From Micropterix aruncella (taxonomy: Eukaryota > Arthropoda > Insecta > Lepidoptera > Micropterigidae), in NCBI GenBank assembly GCA_944548615.1, contig OX155951.1, positions 20,418,474 through 20,482,473 on the forward strand: a stretch of DNA of 64,000 nt, given 5' to 3'. Every line of letters starts with the position of its first letter. Positions within the stretch are counted from its first letter, which is position 1. The notes under the pieces were generated by a model. That model saw only the letters and a list, made by a program, of their open reading frames with translations. It ran no database searches and was not told the origin of the DNA. The position numbers and the translations under genes were made by a program. Shown in pieces: positions 9,785 through 20,166 of this stretch.

Positions 9785-10366
9785 CAGTGTTTTTCAGCCA
9801 GTGTGTCGCGACCACCTGAGAGGGGGGGGGGGGGTCGCGAAGATACTCCCGGGGGGACGCCCCCTTTTATCTAAAAATAAAAATCGAAAGTATTACAAAA
9901 TCTTTGTTATACAATAGAAACGTATTTATTATGTGTTTTTTGCTATTTCTTTTAAAAAACGGCAGCGAAAGGGAAAAACTGTTTAAATTAATGTGGTTTT
10001 CGCCGTTGTTTTTACAAAAAATATTATTATTTTATTTATTTATTCCGTAGCCGGCGATTGGGGAGGGGGTCGCCCTCGCAGTCAATACGCTGCTGTCGCT
10101 GTCGCTGGATCTCCTACTCCATTCACGATTCGCTTCCATTCTTGACGATTTTTTGCCACGTCTCGAGCATCTCTAGCCGATAATCGTTGATTCTTAAGGT
10201 CGTCTTTGATGTTACAAAAAATATATTGAATGCTTATAGTTATACCAATAGAAAAGATTAAGGGGGTTGAGAGAACCAAGACATAGGGTAAGGGAGGTCG
10301 CGTAAGAGTTTTATTTGTATTTTTACCATAAAGGGGTCGCGATCTAAAAAAGGTTGAATAACACTG
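9785..10366. mobile_element. hAT-like remnant with imperfect TIRs
   Basis: The left end CAGTGTTTTTCAGCC-agtg and the reverse complement of the right end CAGTGTTATTCAACC-tttt agree at 13 of 15 positions, and both are followed by a tcgcgacc motif. These are hAT-style ends (compare CAGC-TACTCAACCT at 47024). A run of 12 G sits at 9823. I could not see an 8-bp duplication, so the ends may have drifted. No transposase was seen. Confidence 0.55.
10082..10230 (-). pseudogene. LINE C-terminal scrap (RTE-like)
   Basis: Within the longer minus-strand open frame, only the last part looks protein-derived: LKNQRLSARDARDVAKNRQE, WKRIVNGVGDPATA and a stop. The A-x-DR-x-W pattern is the usual last helix of RTE-type LINE proteins (compare DRQTWKRKEE at 28195-28640). 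The rest of the frame is unrelated GC-rich DNA. Moderate to low certainty. Confidence 0.45.
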
Positions 10367-10742
10367 CACTAATGTAAAGTAAAATATTTTAATAACACCT
10401 TTTGAAGTCACAAAATAATCCTGCCTGCTCCGTAGATGGCATTGAGAATATAAAGTGAGGCTGGCAACGTTGACCAACTGGCGCGCAGACAAACCGCAGT
10501 GCCCGGCGCGCTGCGGGCGGCTAAACCGGACCGGACCGTCTGGGAACGCCCCGCGCCCGCTCGTCCGGCCGCCCAGCCATGCGGACAAGGGCAACAGCAC
10601 AGGCCGCGGACGCCACCGCAGAACGCTCTACCTGCAATGCCCACCACATGCCCAAGCTGAGGGTTTATATTTTACAGTCGGACGAGTGTTTATACTACCT
10701 TGGGTTTATTAGTGTTAACCCTGCGATTGGCAAGCGAATTAT
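10367..10742. other. CpG-rich patch, unknown
   Basis: Positions 10455-10640 are strongly GC- and CpG-rich (gcgcgctgcgggcggctaaa, ccgcgcccgctcgtccggcc). Open frames on both strands follow from this composition. No motif is recognised. It could be a decayed transposon or a regulatory CpG block. Confidence 0.4.
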
Positions 10743-10779
10743 GCTAGGTTTACACGGACTTAGTACGTGTCACTTAATA

Positions 10780-11768
10780 GAAAGCGAACGGTTTCGTGCA
10801 GCTTGGGCCGCAAGGTCCACTTTGTTCTCGGATTGGCTCAACTCACGATTCAACTCCTATTCAGAAGCCTCCTCGTGCGGAAGGCTACCCCGGTTAAGAC
10901 TCTCGAGTCTCAGGCCACACGGATGGTGGACCGGTTACTCCTGGTGGGTTGCATCCCGGCGCTACTGCACGGTTTGCGCACTGTTGACTAATTGCTGAAG
11001 GAGTCTGGAGACTATGGAAATATACTGTCTCCTAAGCAGCGGGGGTGGATGTTGACCTGTCGTAAACCAATCTTGAAATGACCATTAGGCTACCTGATCC
11101 TGAATTCAGAGCCGGGCAACAGATGCCTTTAGTCCGCGATAGATTCAAACCAAATCACCGCTAAACATACGGCAGGTAGAGGTCGCGCAAGTGACTTCGA
11201 ACGTGTGACCAGACGGGAGGTTGGAGGTATCCTGAAGGTTAATTCTAGACGGAGATATTCTTTCATAATGGGTAGACATGGGGCAAGGCTGTCCGCCGGT
11301 TACCTTTCCTGTTGCCTCGCCTTAAGGCGTTGGCCTCTGTCGGGCAAGTGGTGTAACTAGACAACTTGGGTTGTCGACTACAACGGGCGAGCTCGTCACC
11401 TCAGGAAGTGTTAGGGATCTCCCTGGAGTGAACGTAGAAGACTTGGGACATAAACAGTCCACCATCTAGCTACGTCACAAGCCCGTAAGAGGCCAACGCC
11501 TTAACCGCGAGATAGCCAGGGATGTTACCTGGTGGGCCGACACTCGCGCCCTTACTTCCAATTATGACCAGATTACTCCGGTCTCTCGATTGGTTCCGAG
11601 TTTGAGGTCGCTTGCGCGGTCCTCTCCCTTACGAAGCGGTGAAACGGTGTAACTAGCTAGTGGATTGTTTTCGTCCCAAGTCTTCTGCGCTCACCTCGCG
11701 AGAAACAGAACGATCCAATATCGTTAAAACTTCGGACGGGTTCGCCCGTTATAGTTGGCCGCTCTAGT
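10780..11768 (+). mobile_element. R07 copy 2, full length, with a nested R07
   Basis: Flanked by TGTCACTTAATA (10768-10779) and TGTCACTTAGTA (11769-11780), one mismatch. Sense is plus. The 5' half is form 2 (gcgaacggtttcgtgcagct), as at 34325-35050 and 53310. The 3' end reads cgggttcgcccgttatagtt. A second R07 lies inside at 11361-11645. Without that insertion and its duplicate target the element is about 693 bp. Confidence 0.8.
11361..11645 (-). mobile_element. R07 copy 3, 5'-truncated, inside copy 2
   Basis: Flanked by GGTGTAACTAG at 11350-11360 and 11646-11656. The insert has the constant R07 3' end (ttgtcgactacaacgggcga read on plus) and is truncated toward its 5' side. The target lies in the host copy itself, and the junction shares a few bases with the R07 body (acggtgta), so the right boundary is uncertain by a few bases. 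Confidence 0.75.
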
Positions 11769-12317
11769 TGTCACTTAGTACTTTTCACTTAGTAATGCTT
11801 GTCAAGTAATCGTGAGAATTAACCGTTTACTCGTTGGTAGTAGCAGAACACCACCGCCCCCTTATTTTGAGCAGTGTGTTCAAACACTATTCAAACATAA
11901 TTTTACCAACATTGATAGACAATCTTACAAGAGAAGCATTAAAAGAGAAACGATTGTGGATTAGGTTGAAATTTATCGGATTAAAATTCCCGGATTAATT
12001 TTATAGTGGTTTCGAAATTTTATCTGTCTACTGCCATACGTAAACAGACACGTGTATTCAATTGTCGTTTCAATTGTCAGTAACCCTTGCCGCGGCTGTA
12101 CACACAAGCCAGCAAGGGACAAGTGCTTGGGATTTGCGGTGGGGGTAGTCGCTTGTCGCTTAGTAAATAGGAACGGTTTCTATTCACTTGCACTGGCAGT
12201 TTCACCAATTTGAAACACTAATACTAATCAATAAGATGCTGGTTCAGCATGTTTACACGCAAGGTATTAGTGCAAATGACAAGTACTAGCCATTAACTAC
12301 TAAGCCCGTGTAAACCT

Positions 12318-12797
12318 AGAATTAAGTACATGAGAAAGTACAAGCACCCATTTTAAATTTATTGATACATAGTCCCCAAGAAGGAAAGAGACGTCATCAT
12401 CAGTACTGTTTTTTTCTAGCAATATTGTCCGGGTACTCTAATTCTTCTTCTGCCACCATAACGTTTGATAAATGTTGGCTTTGACAACTTTGATAGTTGC
12501 AACTCTTAGCAGAGATGTAGTAAATTTCTTAAAGGGTTATCAATGATTCTAGAACTATAATATTCCTTTTTGTTCCTGATATCCTACCTTGTACTGGGTT
12601 TTCTAATAAGGGTGGGTCGGGGATGACAGTATGTGGCAGCAATGTCGTTTTGGCAGCCACTGTCAAATCTGTTGCTTACTATTAAGTCACTGATTACAAG
12701 TCACCATGGCAAGCTACACGATTGAGTAGTACGTTAAAGCTTTATTATCGACACGAGTGTCCGTTAGTGTATGGTTATCCATCGCGGAGGTGACGTG
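12318..12797. other. No feature recognised
   Basis: Moderately AT-rich DNA with no open frame, repeat end or RNA structure that I could support. Confidence 0.4.
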
Positions 12798-13066
12798 AAT
12801 TAGCCACCAAGATCGTGCGATTTGACCCCGTTAGACTTTTCTTGTGGGGTTTTTTGAAACCGCGAGTCTATTACAATAAGCCGCATTTGTCTGATGCCGA
12901 CAAAGTCAACATAACCCAGGCATCGCTCAAATTCAGCCGGATTTATGCGGCAGAGTCATTTAAAATTGGACCTCTCGAATCCCTGCCACCGTGCGAAGCC
13001 GCGGCGGACATTAGAACGATATCTTATTCCATACATAATGGCATAAATGGAATTCAAATAAAATAA
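12798..13066 (+). pseudogene. Tc1/mariner-type transposase C-terminal scrap
   Basis: The translation gives PRSCDLTPLDF, a one-base frameshift, then FLWGFLKPRVYYNKP. The motif S-x-D-LTP-LD-FFLWG-K-VY-NKP surrounds the last catalytic Asp in mariner-related and SETMAR-like transposases. The open frame from 12815 to 13066 runs on into unrelated sequence. The rest of the transposase and both ends are missing. It is a dead fragment. Confidence 0.75.
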
Positions 13067-13735
13067 AAAAATCGTTAATACCTATACCACACCCATAGCT
13101 AGTTTTATTGCACAGACTGTCAACATCGGCCCGTCCTTTTCGGAAAACCCTATATAGTGAAGATTCAAATTGTTTCATCGTTCTGGATATCGCATGACAT
13201 AAGCAAATTTTTTGAATGTGCGCATTTTTATTGTCCTCGACATGTGTATGAAGTCATGACATAGTGAGCGTTGGAATAGTGGTTAGGTTTCCTGATTTTG
13301 CATTGTAAGTTCAGGGTTTAATTTCCTTCTGGGTCACTATTTCCTTACGGGATAAAATAAGGAAATGGCATTTGAATTCTCTATATCGAATGCAACAACA
13401 GGACATACACGTAAACACACATTACACGCAGACATACATATAAAATATTTTAAAGTAAAAGTTTGTTCTAAGACACTGTCGTAGGACGATAAATCAGTCC
13501 ATTGCTAAACTTCACAATAAAGAGTATTAATAAAATATAACATTATTCATTCCTTACTGCTTATAAGGAGTATCTTTAGGAAATCCACCCATATTTTTAA
13601 AAAAACTAATTTTCTCGACAATATTTGTATTAGTTCCCAACTTTCAACTCAATAGAGCTGTATAAAGAATGCGTAGCATGTAATAAGGCGAATCTTGTTG
13701 TTTAGGTAGATATTTCTTGCGTAGAATAACAATTT
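13067..13735. other. No feature recognised
   Basis: AT-rich intergenic DNA. A short direct copy of ggaaat-type sequence near 13340-13370 was not pursued. No coding signal. Confidence 0.4.
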
Positions 13736-14460
13736 CTACTTATTTATTTTATTTATTTATTTATTTATTTGCAGCTGTTATAAAAAACATATACAAAAAA
13801 AAACAAGAACACACAGATTAAAAATTAAAACTATAAATAGACAAAGACTATGAAATAAAGCTACAAACGCTGCAAATTAGGGGTATCCTCAGGATATCTC
13901 TTATCCTGGTTTTCAGGACACACCTATTAATTATTGATACATAGGTATATGATTTTTAAAATAAAATAAACAAATCAAATAAATCTTAAAACAAAAAATC
14001 CAAATAATCATAATCAAATAAATACACAAATCTAAATAATCAAAATCAAGATATTTAACATCAAATGATATTAAAAGAAAATAACGTAATTACATAAATT
14101 TAATAATCTACATATAATAAATCAAAAATAATCAAAATCAAAATATTTAACATTAAATAATCAGGTTACAAATTAATAAATAAACGAAGACAATATTAAT
14201 AATCCAATTAGCAAGAGTAATTTTAAAATAAAATCAAATTATGACATCTAAATATCTTCCTTTAATAATAAACTTTTAAAGTGGTCCTTAAATACTGCAA
14301 TTGATTTCGATCGCAAAGCCATTCCCAACCGATTCCATACAACCGCAGAATAATACGAAAAGCTGCACTGGAAATGTGTAGTTTTGTGCTTGGGTATTAT
14401 AGCAAGTTGTTCACGTGCCTTAAAGAAGCAGTTCCAATTTTTATACAAATTTTAATATTA
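13736..14460 (-). mobile_element. LINE 3' end, 5'-truncated
   Basis: On the plus strand this starts with ATTT repeats at 13740-13772 (the element's 3' tail) and ends with a C-terminal ORF2 fragment. The middle is an A-rich 3' UTR with many repeats of aataatcaaa. Orientation follows from the ORF and the tail. Confidence 0.7.
14248..14448 (-). pseudogene. LINE ORF2 C-terminal tip
   Basis: Sixty-six residues: KTTHFQCSFSYYSAVVWNRL, then GMALRSKSIAVFKDHFKSLL, then LKEDI and a stop. F-x-CSFSY-x-WN-LP-x-LR followed by F-K-x-L-LL is the usual end of Jockey/CR1 ORF2 proteins. The LP is changed to GM here. No catalytic part is included. Confidence 0.75.
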
Positions 14461-14960
14461 TTGCTCACGCAGTTGCGTTTATATATAATACGGTGAGTCT
14501 TTTTAAGTGCAATTCCGTGTGATTGCTAGTGGTGATTGTGATTATCATATATTTGGTCTTCGTATTTTTCTGCTTCACCCTATATTCATCACATATTTTA
14601 ATGACTATGTCATGGTCATCGAAAGTCTTCGTAATATTTTATTTTAAAATCTAGTTTTATAATAAATTTTCGTAAAAACCATTCAAGGCCTATTGATGTA
14701 TAAATATAAATGTATGCTCCTAAATCATTTTGTTAAATGTTCTAAACAAAGTATTTTTCATAACTAAATATATTATATATATCATATGGCCCGAGACTCG
14801 ACGCTAAAGAACTGACGCTACCAATAAGGAAGTTCGAGGCAGGGACGGCTTCTTAATGGATATAATATCTTGCAGTGGGAGCTGGCGATATATCAACATT
14901 TTAGTGAAATTAAAAAATAAATGGTGGCTGACAAATCGTCAAGGGCTCTGTGTTAAAATA
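14461..14960. other. No feature recognised
   Basis: AT-rich DNA. It may include more decayed LINE sequence next to 14460, but no readable motif was found. Confidence 0.35.
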
Positions 14961-15370
14961 TAGGAAAAGTAAGTTCGAAAGTCGTCGACTCGGAGCGGGC
15001 GCACCCGAGCCGCTGTGAAATGTCCCGTAAAATGCGAATATGAAGATGTCGGCCGTGCCGGCGGCGCCATGTGTCCAGAGGCCGAGGAGAGGACCGTGCC
15101 AACATTATCGCTTCATTTGACGTAAAAAAGGGGAAATCCATAAGGGAGCGACGTGAGCGGCTCGCCAATGCCGCCCAGGCGAACGGCGCCTCAGCCCGCC
15201 CAAACTACGCCGCCGCCCTACGCTGTATGGAGATCGCGTAGCAGCAGCGCCCCAACGCGACTTCTCTACTCGTTGATCTCGAATAACCATGCGAACGTAG
15301 AGATTTGCCTCGCGCATCGCCCTGTATGAGCGGTTACACTTGGGCGCCTGTTTGTCACGTTTCGACAACA
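14961..15370. other. CpG-rich block of unknown role
   Basis: About 400 bp of GC- and CpG-rich DNA in an AT-rich neighbourhood (gtgccggcggcgccatgtgt, cgcctcagcccgcccaaact). Open frames on the minus strand (14953-15168, 15105-15368) are rich in Arg, as expected from such composition, and contain no known motif. No splice pair was evident. It could be an old coding exon, an enhancer or a decayed transposon. Confidence 0.45.
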
Positions 15371-15560
15371 GTCACATAGTTCTTGTGCTATACGTGACGT
15401 CACAAACATAACCAGGAAAACTAGGTAAATAAAATAAAAGCGCTTTAACAAAGACTTGATTATAGCGTAAAGGTTGGTATTTCAATGATATCGGTAATAC
15501 AGTGATAATTTGTTTGAAATGGTTCTATATATTACCCCGCGAGACCGCGACGTTTGTAAT
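15371..15560. other. No feature recognised
   Basis: AT-rich spacer between the CpG-rich block and the hairpin. Confidence 0.4.
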
Positions 15561-15606
15561 TAGGCTCGTTGCATTCGAGTGTGAAAGGACGAATGCAACG
15601 AGCCTA
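15561..15606. repeat. Perfect 17-bp inverted repeat (hairpin)
   Basis: TAGGCTCGTTGCATTCG at 15561-15577 is exactly inverted at 15590-15606, with a 12-nt loop. As RNA it would form a short perfect stem. The total length (46 nt) is below a usual microRNA precursor. Confidence 0.85.
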
Positions 15607-17756
15607 CTTGTAGAATAAAAAAACATAGAACTTTGTTAATTATGTAGCTACTGAGATAAACTGAGAATAAACATTACAGAAAAAAATAACATTTTATTTC
15701 TAATATTTCACTGTTGTTACTCTTTTTTATAGGATTCGTACTTCCTAACATAAAAAGTTTATTTTTTCATAAATCTAAAATCAGAAGAACTAGAATAACT
15801 CGAAAAGTATAATCGTTGATACTCAGAGAAATATAGACGACAAGTAAATATATTAAAAAGAATAAAAAACACAACTACCGTTACAGAAAGTAGTCTATTG
15901 TATCTACAATTATTTTTATTACAGTTTTTTATGAAATATTTGTGGTTTATGTATATATCTGTACAGATACATGTATATTTTCGGATTGTACTCAATCAGA
16001 CCTTTCATTTGACACTGAACATGGTATATTTATGTTAATTTATTGACATTTGGACATTTAGGCAATTACTTCCTTGACATTTGGACAGTTAAGATAGCCT
16101 ATGCTACTTGGGATGACATAAGGATTCTAACAATACCACAGATTTCTAAATTGGTTCAAGTGTTTATAAGTTATGGTGTAATTAGGAAACGGAAAATATA
16201 CATAGATGAACCCTGAACACATTACACTACTTTTTTTTGGATAGTCGTGTAAAAACACAGAAGATCATTTGCTCTTGCACGAAATCTGATGAATTAACAA
16301 AGAAATGACGCGGACATGCATTGCGATGTAACAACGGTGGCTATGAGCGGCACGTGTTGGTCAGTTTTGATCCATAAAAAAAGTAAAAACATACAGTTAT
16401 GTTTTCAACTGCCTTTGAAATGAAATAATAATATCTTAAATTGGTTTTTTGTAGAATTCTCTATTATGTATATTTTTGAAATAAAATAACTATATATTTG
16501 TAACTAATTGCGATAGCAGGTGGAGCCAGCAGTGCAACATAACTTCGTTCCCTTATTGACAAAGAGTGCACGTGTATATGATGAATTTAGGTTGAACGAA
16601 GCTGAACACCATACATACCAAGTAGGTACATAATAGTTAATAAAGTTTCTGGATACCCACCATCAATCATGATTTACGGAATTAGGCGTGAGAAGACCAA
16701 CCGTATAGTTTAACTCGGCAGCGTTTTAAACGACAACTGGGACGCGAGAAACGAGATTAAATTCCGCGTCTTAAAAGCTTTTTGTTTTTGATGAAAAAAA
16801 TATCATGCGGAAGCAACATCGGTATACACCAGACGATTCGTCTTATTAGACGATACATATTCACTGTATTGTTCTATGAAGTTCTATGAAGAAATCTGTA
16901 CGCTAAGAGAATATCGCAGAGAAAAAGTCAAGCTAGAGAGGGTACAAAGCATAAAAAGAATACAAGGCATAAAAAATCAAGCTAGATAGAGTCGTTTGTA
17001 GGGTACACTGTTGGTAGACTTGGAAATGAACATGTCCTAAAGCGTTTAAGCAAAAATAGCGTGAACATACTAGAATAACACAGGATAACGAGAACATAAA
17101 AATCCGTAAACTCGAAGTGTTTGCATATGTCATGCGACATCTACAACGATACAACTTACATCTAAGTATACAAGGCAGTATAGATGGGAGATTAGGTCCG
17201 GGGTGAAGAATTTCTAAAAATCTGAGTTGATTGGAATGTTTATTGATATTATTTTATCAATGCCATTAATTTAATCATGTAAGAGACAAGCAGTTAAGTC
17301 CCTTTGATAATACGCGGCGTATTATAGGCGTAGATAATGGTTGGAATACGCCAACAAATTTCAATCGTATTGTTGCCCATTATATCTGAAACGATATATA
17401 GATAAAGAAATCGAATTGCTGAAGTAAACAAATCCAAAAAAAAACTTTGAATGCTCTTTATCCCCAGGATGTATTTTAAACCATATTTCCACACAATATG
17501 ACGGAGTAGTATCTCAACAAACAACGAATAAAAGTGTTATATAATGAAAGCATTACATCGGTGTTACTAAGTTACCTGCATCACGTAACTTATCGTAAGT
17601 TATCGTAAGTACCTACATCACGTAACGTAACGTAACACGTAAGTTATCACAAAACCGAACTTTTTACCTTATCTGTCGCATATATTTATCGAATACAACT
17701 CCTAGAATCTTCACTTCGGAAATCCTATAATACTAATTAGCGGGAGCTAATGAGCC
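15607..17756. other. No feature recognised
   Basis: About 2.1 kb of AT-rich DNA. Small local duplications are visible (gacatttggac twice near 16050-16085, cgtaagttatc-type copies at 17580-17650). The open frames in the region have no recognisable motif. Confidence 0.4.
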
Positions 17757-18073
17757 CAGTGTAATTGGGCCATTATGACCCACATGTTAGGGTTGGACTA
17801 ACTCACGGGTCAGCACCCATCCGGTAGCCTCCCAGTAGAAGTTCGATACCGGCTAGAACTCTGTGCCTACGGGCTGGTTTCTACTGGAAATCGTTCTTCG
17901 GGCGCTCCTGGATGATTTGCGTATTGTGCGATCCAATCAAATGTGCACTCTGACTGATAACAAGGAGTGTCTAGATACGGTTTTGTTCCCTATAGAGCGG
18001 GGGTGGCTGGACATTATGTCATTGCAGCTTCTCTTGAAACGAACAATTAGCCACCCGATCCCGAGTAGACAGT

Positions 18074-19188
18074 ATTTCAGTATTCAGTATTTAGTATTCA
18101 ATTTATTGATTCAGAATATACAATAAAAGCATGAATAATCAAATAAAGCAAGTTATCGCATATTTGAATTCGTCAGTTGCTAGTAATATATTGATATTGA
18201 TATAAAACTAATCAAGCAGAAATATTCATTTGACAGTATCGTTGACTAAAGTCACACGACAGACAAATACAATAAAAGAAATAAAACAGAACTGATTCCA
18301 TGTAAATGGGTATACATATAATATTAATAATTATTTTATTTAAATAGTCACGTTATTAAATTTAAATAGTCACACAAACGAGAGTATCAAACAAAAAAAT
18401 TGGAAGAAAAAAAAACAAAAAAAAAACCTATGTAGATGGTCAGGTATGTTACGTTAAATAGTTTAATCTACATACATATTAAATATTACTTCATAATATT
18501 ATAATTTTTGTTGTTGTTGTTGACAAATAATGTTTTTCGTTTTTTATAAAATTAAACAATAAAACAAAAATGATGTAGCAGAGAGTTACATATTAATGTT
18601 AATCCAATTTAAAAGAACTGGCATGCTAAATAAAATCACCCAGCTTATATAAAGCGTGTGTGAATTGCAGCTTTTGTTTAATAAGCCTTTCAAACGCATT
18701 TGTTTCCATCTTTCTTGTGGAGAGTGGTAGCTGGTTAAAGAGGTTGAAGCTCAAATATCTAAAGGACATTTGTGTAAGGCGTACTTTAGGGAGGACAACA
18801 TCATTACGTCTGCGTGTATTGTGTTAGTGCATATTTACGTTTACCCCTTGGGTAAACGTGAATATGTACGTGAACATGAATATTAGATTTAGCATACGGT
18901 AGATATTTAAAAAAATATTCATAGGTAAAAGCCAATATTTTGTACTTAACCCGTCTGGTTAAAGTATGGTTCGCAGTGTGTATCACAAGATACTCCAGCA
19001 ATTGCTCTCATTGCACCTTTCTGCAAAATGAAAACCGTATAACGGTCTGTGGCATTTCCCCATATCAGTATACCATACGTCATTTTAAAATAGAAACTGG
19101 CATGATACGCTGTTATTGCTGCGATTTTGCCAGATAAATATTTAATCTTTTTTATCGCATATATTGCCGAAGAAAGCTGGCAAAAGAC
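18074..19188 (-). mobile_element. LINE inserted in R07 copy 4
   Basis: A minus-strand, 5'-truncated LINE: the coding part lies at 18618-19188 and its 3' UTR and tail near 18074-18130 (ttattgattcag on the plus strand). The tetranucleotide AGAC lies on both sides of the insert and may be its target duplication. Confidence 0.75.
18618..19188 (-). pseudogene. LINE ORF2 C-terminal domain (Jockey-like)
   Basis: The translation reads VFCQLSSAIYAIKKIKYLSG, AAITAYHASFYFKMTYGILI, WGNATDRYTVFILQKGAMRA, and CDTHCEPYFNQTG, then a stop and frame change. It resumes as RRNDVVLPKVRLTQMSFRYL, SFNLFNQLPLSTRKMETNAF, and LKQ-type helices ending in LYKLGDFI. YG-LIWGN and LQK-A-R-I-G are diagnostic of the post-RT domain of Jockey-type LINEs. 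Several stops and frameshifts are present. No catalytic motif is retained. Confidence 0.85.
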
Positions 19189-19483
19189 GCCGTGGTCGCG
19201 ATAAATTCGGTTGATATCGAATTACCGTTAACCTAAGGTGGAGGACCGCGCAATCGACCTCGAAACTGTAACAAATCAGGAGGCAAGAGAAATCCGGCCA
19301 TAACTGGTAGCGTGGGCGCGTGGATGTACGCTAGTATATTACCTGGCGCCACTAGGTTTGGTGTTGGATTCACGCGGGCTAATTAGCGAAGCTAGATAGT
19401 AGATTTTCTACGTCTTAAAAAAGGATTAAATATTGTTATACCAGCCTGGGGTGGCGGGTTCGCCCGTTGTAGTCGATTTCTAC

Positions 19484-19640
19484 CAATGACAACATTGGTG
19501 TTCATAAGTGTGCCTAATAAGTTGGTCTGCTCTGGAAGTTGTAAGAATAGAACATTTATTCCTTAAATTTCCATTTTATTTTCGAGGGCCCACTTCTGAA
19601 GGTAATTGTTACCAATTTATAAATTGTCTGCATCTGTTTG
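19484..19640. other. No feature recognised
   Basis: Short AT-rich stretch after the R07 3' end. Confidence 0.4.
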
Positions 19641-19742
19641 AGAACGTATGTATTTTCTGTACGTATGTCTGCATTTGACGTATGTATGTCTGCATCCGAC
19701 GTATGTATTTCTATGTACGTATGTCTGGATATGTATTTTAAT
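19641..19742. repeat. Short minisatellite, acgtatgtctgcat type
   Basis: Four to five imperfect copies of a 17-21 bp unit: gtacgtatgtctgcattt, gacgtatgtatgtctgcatc, gacgtatgtatttctat, gtacgtatgtctggat. Non-coding. Confidence 0.8.
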
Positions 19743-20062
19743 GTCACCTGCAAACATTAAGCAATTGTTCTACAACCGCACCGCGCCGGTTGGCCGCATT
19801 TGCAAAACAAATGAAACCCGTCGCACTGTAAGAAAGAAGCGTTCTCGTCGCGTTCTGCCCCACTCTGATCACGTCTACCTTTCGTACGTTCGTTCGTCCA
19901 CAGTTGAAATGCACAAAGAACCGTGTGAAATGTTTCCGCGTGGACGGAAACACGTATGCGACTTACGTGTAAACTACCGCCAAATGTTCGCGGTCGCTTC
20001 GCAACTTTCCCCCTATCGCGTCCCGTCGTGTAGTCCAAAACGACCACTTTCCCATCTACGGG
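19743..20062. other. CpG-rich block, unknown
   Basis: Higher GC and CpG content than the surroundings (ccgcaccgcgccggttggcc, cgcgtggacggaaacacgta). A 173-codon plus-strand open frame crosses it (19648-20169) but starts in a minisatellite and ends in a repeat, so I do not call it a gene. A short inverted pair is present: gtttccgcgtg-gacggaaac at 19930-19950. Confidence 0.45.
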
Positions 20063-20120
20063 TTGAGTTTTTAATTAGTGTTATCATTGTAGTGGGTGAA
20101 TCAGTACGACGAAATAAACA
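20063..20120. repeat. Repeat B end
   Basis: gggttgagtttttaattag, gtgaatcagtacgacgaaat and aaacaacttttgatt match, in reverse, 61838-61913 (aaaagttgcttctttgatcg, tactgattcac, ttaaaaactcaacc). It marks one end of a dispersed MITE-like family also seen at 61555-61879. Confidence 0.65.
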
Positions 20121-20166
20121 ACTTTTGATTAAAAAAAATCTTTTGATGAAAAAACTACATTTTTTT

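Larger units (their letters stand above)
10744..12317. mobile_element. DNA transposon with 23-bp TIRs, non-autonomous
   Basis: The left end CTAGGTTTACACGGACTTAG at 10744 is inverted at 12295-12317 (CTAAGCCCGTGTAAACCTAG on the plus strand), with one mismatch. Subterminal DNA is rich in short copies of cttagta and cttgtca. Removing the R07 insertion (10780-11768 and one target copy) leaves about 570 bp of element. The target duplication is unclear (AATT lies close to both ends). No transposase was seen; the superfamily is not assigned. Confidence 0.6.
17757..19483 (+). mobile_element. R07 copy 4, interrupted by a LINE
   Basis: The left part (17757-18073) matches the form-1 5' half: stem GACCC-loop-GGGTT at 17777-17794, ccctatagagcgggggtggc, then cacccgatcccgagtagaca. 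The right part (19189-19483) continues at the expected point (cgccgtggtcgcgataaatt, compare ccgtggtccgcgatagatct in copy 8) and ends with the constant 3' end cgggttcgcccgttgtagtc. Removing the LINE leaves about 612 bp. The 3' half is form 2, the 5' half form 1. Sense is plus. Confidence 0.7.

Noticed and set aside
9785..10366. An 8-bp target duplication for the hAT-like remnant
   Set aside because: The 8 bases on each side (cttatcag and cactaatg) do not match, so no duplication is claimed.
10082..10600. 172-codon minus-strand open frame as a gene
   Set aside because: Only the last 45 residues resemble a LINE protein. The rest crosses a hAT end and a CpG-rich block with no motif.
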